DNA of 11,344 bases from a bacterium Ga0077546 (GTDB taxonomy: Bacteria; Cyanobacteriota; Vampirovibrionia; Obscuribacterales; Obscuribacteraceae), in NCBI GenBank assembly GCA_001464165.1, contig LNEX01000043.1:1-11344 (forward strand), read 5' to 3'. Under the pieces are notes generated by a model. It saw only the letters and a program-made list of their open reading frames with translations. It had not been told where the DNA came from and made no database searches. Position 1 is the first letter of the stretch. Each line of letters begins with the position of its first letter. The position numbers and the translations under genes are program-made. Shown piece after piece: positions 7,197 to 11,344 of the stretch.

Positions 7197-7797
7197 ACTC
7201 AATTACATAGTTCTATGCTTATTCATAGTGCCATTGGTGTCTAGTTGTGCTGGCAATCGCACAATTTTGAGCGAAGATAAAGAACATCGCAAGACTGTTA
7301 GTGCAGTCGCAAGATTTGCTGATAAGAAGCAAATTGCGCCAGCTGTGCGCAATGCTCTGCTTATTTGGTTTGTCAAAAATGACGGCGATAAAGTAACGTA
7401 TGAACCAGTTGCTCGTTTGTATCAAGCGGGCTCTGGCAGCGAAGAGCAGACGCCTAGTTTGAAGGCGGTAGAAGCGGCTGTGAGTGAACTGGTAAAAGGT
7501 CCCACTTCTGATGAAGAAGCATCGGGCTTTGGTAGCGAAGTTCCGAGAGGCACAGTTCTAATCTCGGTTGCTCCAACTAAAGACCGTTCCGGAATAGTTT
7601 TGAATCTATCAAAACGATTTCTTTCAGGCAGCGGAGCGCAGTCTTTTGGCCTTAGATTGGAACAGCTTAAGCGAACGGTCAATGAGATTGTTGGCCATGA
7701 CAGCCCGCCAAAGGCAGTTTTCCTTAATGTTGAGGGGGAGCGGCTCTCTCAGGCCACTGGCGACGGCATTGATGTGGCTCAGCCAATCAATCAGTAG
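7177..7797 (+). CDS. GerMN-domain lipoprotein
   Basis: This 206-residue protein is a predicted lipoprotein. A short hydrophobic segment (LNYIVLCLFIVPLVSSC) ends in the lipobox L20-V-S-S-C24, with Cys24 as the lipidated residue. Residues about 58-190 match the GerMN (sporulation/germination) domain. The marks are ALLIWFVKNDGDKV, then EPVARLY, AVSELVKGPTSDEEASGFGSEVP with RGTVLISV, GIVLNLSKRF, and LRLEQLKRTVNEI. GerMN domains occur far beyond spore formers, usually in envelope proteins, and the domain itself does not imply sporulation. Ahead of it lies an exported LmeA-like gene that it overlaps by 20 nt, so the two are probably co-translated and act together at the membrane surface. The start is TTG with a GGAGA site. 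The ligand is unknown. Confidence 0.85.
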   Translation: MIPLTNRLNYIVLCLFIVPLVSSCAGNRTILSEDKEHRKTVSAVARFADKKQIAPAVRNALLIWFVKNDGDKVTYEPVARLYQAGSGSEEQTPSLKAVEAAVSELVKGPTSDEEASGFGSEVPRGTVLISVAPTKDRSGIVLNLSKRFLSGSGAQSFGLRLEQLKRTVNEIVGHDSPPKAVFLNVEGERLSQATGDGIDVAQPINQ

Positions 7798-7849
7798 TAT
7801 TAATAGAGAAGGCTTTAACTATTTCCTGTTAAGGGACCTTACGATTATG

Positions 7850-7875
7850 TTGAGAGGAGCGGCAAGGCCTCTCAA
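7850..7875 (+). promoter_or_regulatory. Hairpin in the leader of rpmE
   Basis: TTGAGAGG (7850-7857) pairs perfectly with CCTCTCAA (7868-7875) around a 10-nt loop, and two G-T wobbles can extend it. It ends 45 nt before the rpmE start. The following TGGTGTGGTATCTTTT is not an immediate T tract, so it is a poor terminator. It could stabilise or regulate the rpmE message, or weakly end the upstream operon. Confidence 0.4.
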
Positions 7876-7920
7876 TGGTGTGGTATCTTTTGCCTTATTC
7901 TAAAAATTCAGGGTGTCATC

Positions 7921-8145
7921 ATGAAGGAAGGAATTCATCCCAATTATTCAGAAGTTATCGCGACTTGTGTCTGCGGAGCTGCTGTCAAATTGGGTTCCAC
8001 AAAGAACGCAATCCGCGTTGAAATCTGCAGCGCCTGCCATCCCTTCTATACCGGTCAACAAAAAATCGTTGACACAGAAGGTCGGGTAGATCGCTTTGTC
8101 AAGCGTTACAAGCTTGACAAAGACAAGGCTGCCATCGCTCCTTAG
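7921..8145 (+). CDS. rpmE: 50S ribosomal protein L31 (zinc-binding form)
   Basis: L31 sits in the central protuberance of the large ribosomal subunit and contacts the small subunit. The 74-residue product begins MKEGIHPNY and contains the family signature [20 protein letters not shown], followed by [10 protein letters not shown]16, C18, C36 and C39 form the CxC...CxxC set typical of the zinc-binding (C+) paralogue. From memory, many true cyanobacteria carry the form lacking these cysteines, so this is a mild lineage clue. ATG 7921 follows a GGGTG ribosome site. The gene has its own hairpin-containing leader and a strong terminator downstream, so it is probably transcribed alone or with read-through from the GerMN operon. 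Identification is secure. Confidence 0.97.
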   Translation: MKEGIHPNYSEVIATCVCGAAVKLGSTKNAIRVEICSACHPFYTGQQKIVDTEGRVDRFVKRYKLDKDKAAIAP

Positions 8146-8195
8146 GCCTTTTGGCTTAGACTTTGACTTAAGTGAGTGCAGAGCAAATTTGTTAG

Positions 8196-8229
8196 ACGAC
8201 TTGGCAGTTTTTGATTGCCAGGTCGTTTT
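8196..8229 (+). terminator. Rho-independent terminator after rpmE
   Basis: An 11-bp stem, ACGACTTGGCA (8196-8206) with TGCCAGGTCGT (8216-8226), has one G-T wobble and a 9-nt loop. It is followed by TTT, giving a T run at 8226-8229. It lies 50 nt after the rpmE stop and separates rpmE from pyrF. Confidence 0.8.
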
Positions 8230-8298
8230 GCATGTAAATTTCTATTAAGGCTTCGAAGCAAAATAGACAAGGCATAAAAAAGAGAGAAGGTAGAAAGT

Positions 8299-8316
8299 AT
8301 GAGAAAGAAGGCATGA
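8299..8316 (+). other. Possible five-codon minigene (MRKKA) overlapping the pyrF start
   Basis: ATG 8299 opens a reading frame of five codons, MRKKA. Its TGA (8314-8316) overlaps the pyrF ATG (8313) as ATGA. AGAGAAGG at 8283-8290 sits 8 nt before it, which is a good ribosome-site distance. It could be a chance ATG or a short leader that couples translation into pyrF. Confidence 0.25.
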
Positions 8317-9062
8317 AGAGAACTCTGACCCCGAAGGACAGGCTGATTGTCGCCCTAGATGTCTCAACAGTAGCTGAGGCTAGAGCTTTGATAGAGGAGC
8401 TGCGGTATGAAGTCGGTATGTTCAAGTGCGGCTTAGAACTTTTCACCTCATGCGGCACGGGTCTCTTTGCTATTGCCCGCGAGTATCAGGTCAAACTTTT
8501 CTTTGATGCTAAGTTCCATGACATTCCTAACACTGTAGCTCAGGCTTGCCGGGCTGCTGTCAGTCAGTCTGTTGATATTTTCAATCTTCATGCTACTGGT
8601 GGTAGCGCCATGATGGAAGCTGCTGCTCAGGCCACCGCTGTTGCCTACCAAGATTTGCTCAAGGTCGAGCCACGCGCAGCCAAACCAGCGCTCATTGCTG
8701 TGACTATTTTGACGAGCATGACTGCTCAAACTTTGAGCGAAGAGTTGAACGTCAATCTACCGCTGGAAAAAATGGTGCCCTATTTAGCCAGGCTCGCCCA
8801 ACAGAGCAAGCTTGATGGAGTAGTGGCATCGGCCAGAGAAGCCACAGCCATACGTGAGAGCTGTGGCGACGATTTTCTAATTGTTACCCCAGGAATTAGA
8901 CCGAGCTGGGCTGAAGCTAACGACCAAGCCCGAATTGTAACACCCAGTGATGCCATTGCCCGTGGTGCTGACTATATTGTCGTTGGTCGACCTATAGTTA
9001 AAGCCTCAGATCGAGTAGCTGCTGCTCGCAAAATTGTCGAAGAACTCTCCAGTGTGGGTTAA
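8313..9062 (+). CDS. pyrF: Orotidine 5'-phosphate decarboxylase
   Basis: PyrF converts orotidine 5'-phosphate to UMP, the last step of de novo pyrimidine synthesis, in the cytoplasm. The 249-residue protein shows the family barrel. LIVALDV carries the substrate-binding D16, and MFKCG carries K38. The catalytic array FFDAKFHDIPNT contains D65, K67 and D70. NLHATGG, then VTPGIRP and YIVVGRPI, supply the phosphate-binding end. Length and motifs are complete, so the enzyme should be active. The start at ATG 8313 is preceded by AAAGAAGG, very close to the ATG. A competing ATG at 8299 is out of frame and stops on the pyrF start. The gene stands apart from other pyrimidine genes and converges with cdaA, sharing its TTAA stop. 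Confidence 0.97.
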   Translation: MKRTLTPKDRLIVALDVSTVAEARALIEELRYEVGMFKCGLELFTSCGTGLFAIAREYQVKLFFDAKFHDIPNTVAQACRAAVSQSVDIFNLHATGGSAMMEAAAQATAVAYQDLLKVEPRAAKPALIAVTILTSMTAQTLSEELNVNLPLEKMVPYLARLAQQSKLDGVVASAREATAIRESCGDDFLIVTPGIRPSWAEANDQARIVTPSDAIARGADYIVVGRPIVKASDRVAAARKIVEELSSVG

Positions 9063-9988
9063 GTCAAGCTCTGTTCGGCTTCGCCTTTTAAACGTTCGCT
9101 ATCACTTAGAGTTACTGCTTGAGCTTTAGCTTCAGTTTTGCCTCTACCAAAGAGTGATAGAAATGAGCTGAGTGGGCCGTTGTTGTCGCTGTCGGTGCCT
9201 TGATGGTAGAGGTAAGCAATCGGCTCTGTTAAGTCTTCCGCGTTGCTGTAGCGCGCTAGCATGCCTCTGCTGGCCGCCGAGATTGCCCCGGTTTCTTCTG
9301 ACACAACTATGCAAAGGCCGTCATAGGTTTCAGATAATCCTATTGCTGCTCTATGCCTGGTGCCATACTTATATGAAAGTTTGGGATTGTCAGTCATAGG
9401 TAAAATCACACCAGCAGCTACAATTTTCTCTTTGCGAATGACCACGGCTCCGTCGTGCAAAGGTGATTTAGGAAAGAAGAGAGTAAGCAATAGTGTGGCT
9501 GAAATATCGGCATTGACTGGGGTGCCTGGACTGAGATAATCCCGCTCTCCTTCAGGCGGCTCAATGACAATGAGTGCTCCAGTTTTGCTGCGCGATAGTT
9601 CTTTCACTGCTTGAATAATCTGTTTTATGTCGCTGGCCGTGCGAGTAGCGTCAGTGTTGGCTAGGGAGAGATCAAGCTTAAAGGTCTGCACTCGGCCGAG
9701 ATAACCGAGGCCCCGCCTAATTTCTGGCTGGAAGACCATAACGAGAGCCAAGGCTGCGGCAGGAATCATGTGATGAAGGATTGAAGTGATTATAGTTAGC
9801 TGCAGCCACCATGAGGCGAAGCTGATGGCTGTCAGAACAAGCATGCCTTTGACTAATCGCTCAGCGTGGGTGCCAGCAATCCTGCGCCAGAGCCAGAGCA
9901 CTGCATAGCAGATGATAAACACCTGTACCAAGGTTTTGCCCCAGACGAGCAGATCTATTTGATCGAAGAAGTTGCTGAAATCAGGCAT
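9059..9988 (-). CDS. cdaA: Diadenylate cyclase (c-di-AMP synthase), membrane-bound CdaA type
   Basis: CdaA joins two ATP molecules into the second messenger c-di-AMP, which controls potassium and osmotic balance and cell-wall integrity. The 309-residue protein has three N-terminal membrane segments (about 13-34, 46-66, 68-86). A cytoplasmic DAC domain follows, with PLHDGAVVI (DGA at 179-181) and GTRHRAAIGLSE (RHR at 211-213), the two motifs that build the active site. The C-terminal 45 residues are polar and variable. ATG 9988 follows GGGAAGAG on the minus strand at a suitable distance. It lies 95 bp after lysA on the same strand, probably in one operon. I recall a similar lysA-cdaA order in cyanobacteria, unlike the cdaA-cdaR-glmM order of Firmicutes. 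No cdaR/ybbR partner is visible here. Identification is secure. Confidence 0.97.
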   Translation of the reverse strand: MPDFSNFFDQIDLLVWGKTLVQVFIICYAVLWLWRRIAGTHAERLVKGMLVLTAISFASWWLQLTIITSILHHMIPAAALALVMVFQPEIRRGLGYLGRVQTFKLDLSLANTDATRTASDIKQIIQAVKELSRSKTGALIVIEPPEGERDYLSPGTPVNADISATLLLTLFFPKSPLHDGAVVIRKEKIVAAGVILPMTDNPKLSYKYGTRHRAAIGLSETYDGLCIVVSEETGAISAASRGMLARYSNAEDLTEPIAYLYHQGTDSDNNGPLSSFLSLFGRGKTEAKAQAVTLSDSERLKGEAEQSLT

Positions 9989-10034
9989 TTAACTCTTCCC
10001 TTGCCTTGAAATTTTAGTCTAGTCTAACTAATTG

Positions 10035-10099
10035 TTTTAGCCAGCTATTTTAACCAACTATTTTAACCAACTATTTTAGCCAACTATTTTAGCCAACTA
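10035..10099. repeat. Five-unit 13-bp tandem repeat over the lysA stop codon
   Basis: The unit TTTTA[G/A]CCA[A/G]CTA occurs five times head to tail without gaps, at 10035, 10048, 10061, 10074 and 10087. Three units carry AGCC and two carry AACC. The unit at 10087-10099 encodes the end of LysA (WLK), and the TAG stop lies in the adjacent unit. The other units fill the gap towards cdaA. The array looks like slippage duplication of the 3' end of lysA. Confidence 0.95.
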
Positions 10100-11344
10100 G
10101 GTATGCGGTCATGACTGACTAAGTCTGTGCAGGTTTCCCGTTCAATAATGACCTCTGCTTGGCCGTTTTTGACAAGTACGCAGGCTGGTCGACCAGTGCG
10201 GTTGTAGTTAGAGGACATGCTGTAGTTATAGGCACCAGTGGCGAAAATCGCGATTAGATCGCCATCTCGAGCATCCAATTGAGCTTCCTCTACGATTATA
10301 TCCCCTGACTCACAATAGCGTCCGACGATTGACCAGCTTTTGGTTTCTACTTCTGGCTTCATGCGGTTGGCCACAGCTGCTGTATATTGAGCTTGATAGG
10401 TAATCGGCCTCGGGTTATCAGCCATGCCACCATCGACGGCCAAATAGTTGGTGCCGCCCGGCAGTTGCTTGAGATGGCCAGTGCTATACAAAGTTACTCC
10501 GGCACTGCCGACGATTGCCCGTCCAGGTTCTACTGATAGCTCCGGAACGGGTAGGTTGCGGCTTGTGAATGCTGCCTTTACGCGCTCACTAACAACTCGC
10601 GCCCAGTGCTGCATAGAAAGTGGCTTGTCTGCCGCTGTATAGGCGATACCGAGGCCGCCACCAACGTCTAAATGGGGCAAGGTAAGGTTGAATTTTTTCT
10701 GAATATCGAGGTAGAGATCGGCAAATAAATCAACGCTTTCAAGGTAAGGGCCGAGGTCCATGGCTTGACTGCCAATATGAGCATGCAGACCAATTAAACG
10801 GACTCTTTCATTTCTCAGAATTTTGCTAATGGCCGAGTCAAGTTGATCTAACGGTATGCCAAATTTACTTGTGTCGTGGCCAGTTTTTATGTGGTCGTGG
10901 GTATCAAGTTCGATGCCCGGAATAATCCGCAGCAGTATATCGACACTCTTTTGCTCGGCTTGGGCTAAGGCAATTAGTGCTTCTAGCTCGCTCATGCTGT
11001 CTACTACAATTTTGACCCCTGACTGAAGAGCCATGGCCAGTTCTCTTGCACTTTTATTGTTGCCATGAAAGAAAATGCGCTCAGGAGGAAAGTTAGCTTG
11101 GAGTGCCGTAAATAATTCGCCATCTGAGACTACATCAAGGCCGAAGCCTGCCTTTTCAATCAGCTTTACCATTGCCAGGCAGAGAAAGGCTTTGCCGGCA
11201 TAACAAGGAAGGGCTTGGGGGTAGGCTTGCAAACCTTCTTTCACTGCAGCTGCTGACTGAATGATTGAGTCTTCACACATCACCCAGAGGGGGCTGCCAA
11301 ATTCTTCTACTAGTTTGCTGGTATCAATTCCGCCCAAACAAAGA
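10084..11344 (-). CDS. lysA: Diaminopimelate decarboxylase, 5' end outside window
   Basis: LysA removes CO2 from meso-diaminopimelate to make lysine, using pyridoxal phosphate. The frame remains open to the window edge (upstream codons read LCLGGIDTSKLVEEFGSPLWV, like the family), so the true start lies beyond 11344. Counting from the first codon after Cys-Leu (a TTG at 11337), K49 in CYAGKAF is the PLP lysine. HAHIGSQ (185-191), GGGLG (226-230) and EPGRA (270-274) bind the cofactor. RYCESGD (C342) and GAYNYSMSSNYN (368-379) are the substrate and dimer motifs. About 420 residues are present, nearly full family length, so only a short N-terminus is missing. It precedes cdaA. Diaminopimelate is also a peptidoglycan component, so the pair links wall-precursor use to c-di-AMP signalling. 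Confidence 0.96.
   Translation of the reverse strand, partial: LCLGGIDTSKLVEEFGSPLWVMCEDSIIQSAAAVKEGLQAYPQALPCYAGKAFLCLAMVKLIEKAGFGLDVVSDGELFTALQANFPPERIFFHGNNKSARELAMALQSGVKIVVDSMSELEALIALAQAEQKSVDILLRIIPGIELDTHDHIKTGHDTSKFGIPLDQLDSAISKILRNERVRLIGLHAHIGSQAMDLGPYLESVDLFADLYLDIQKKFNLTLPHLDVGGGLGIAYTAADKPLSMQHWARVVSERVKAAFTSRNLPVPELSVEPGRAIVGSAGVTLYSTGHLKQLPGGTNYLAVDGGMADNPRPITYQAQYTAAVANRMKPEVETKSWSIVGRYCESGDIIVEEAQLDARDGDLIAIFATGAYNYSMSSNYNRTGRPACVLVKNGQAEVIIERETCTDLVSHDRIPSWLK

Noticed and set aside
7850..7890. Leader hairpin as an intrinsic terminator for the GerMN operon
   Set aside because: The TCTTTT run begins more than 10 nt after the stem, too far for a typical terminator.
7646..7903. 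Open frame overlapping the end of the GerMN gene
   Set aside because: It is a shifted-frame shadow of the lipoprotein gene; no ribosome site or domain pattern.
11335..11337. TTG 11337 as the true lysA start
   Set aside because: The frame stays open to the window edge with family-like residues, so the start is probably outside.
1..11344. Mobile elements, CRISPR arrays, tRNA or rRNA genes
   Set aside because: I found no transposase-like frames, spaced direct repeats or RNA-gene patterns; the only repeat array is the 13-bp tandem one.

Overview
The window reads as a chromosomal, housekeeping-rich segment of a bacterium related to Cyanobacteria. My best guess is a non-photosynthetic sister lineage (Melainabacteria/Vampirovibrionia, perhaps Obscuribacterales). 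This is inference from gene content, not a database match. The clues are an LmeA/DUF2993-like exported protein beside a GerMN lipoprotein, a lysA-cdaA gene pair, a four-cysteine L31, a large secreted TPR protein and frequent TTG starts. There is no tRNA, rRNA, CRISPR array, transposase or phage gene.

Left part (1-4921, minus strand): a secreted TPR-repeat protein gene is followed, through an ATGA stop/start overlap, by rpoB (RNA polymerase beta), whose 3' end runs off the left edge. The architecture and catalytic residues of this RpoB are normal. Several of its near-universal motifs are unusual, including the rifampicin pocket. Its upstream neighbour is a TPR gene rather than rplJ-rplL. This is the most interesting locus here: either a fast-evolving lineage-specific RpoB or a second, alternative beta subunit.

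Middle (4922-7797): a divergent intergenic region of about 530 bp leads to a plus-strand cluster. First comes a NarL/LuxR-type response regulator that appears broken. Its receiver and HTH parts lie in different frames with about 13 residues missing between them, and a coiled-coil tail lies back in the first frame. Next come an exported LmeA/DUF2993-like lipid-binding protein and a GerMN lipoprotein. The close spacing suggests one envelope-related operon.

Right part (7798-11344): rpmE (L31), with a leader hairpin and a strong intrinsic terminator, precedes pyrF on the plus strand. On the minus strand lysA (5' end outside the window) is followed by cdaA (diadenylate cyclase). pyrF and cdaA converge and share a TTAA for their stop codons. 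A five-unit 13-bp tandem repeat covers the lysA stop codon and the start of the lysA-cdaA gap.
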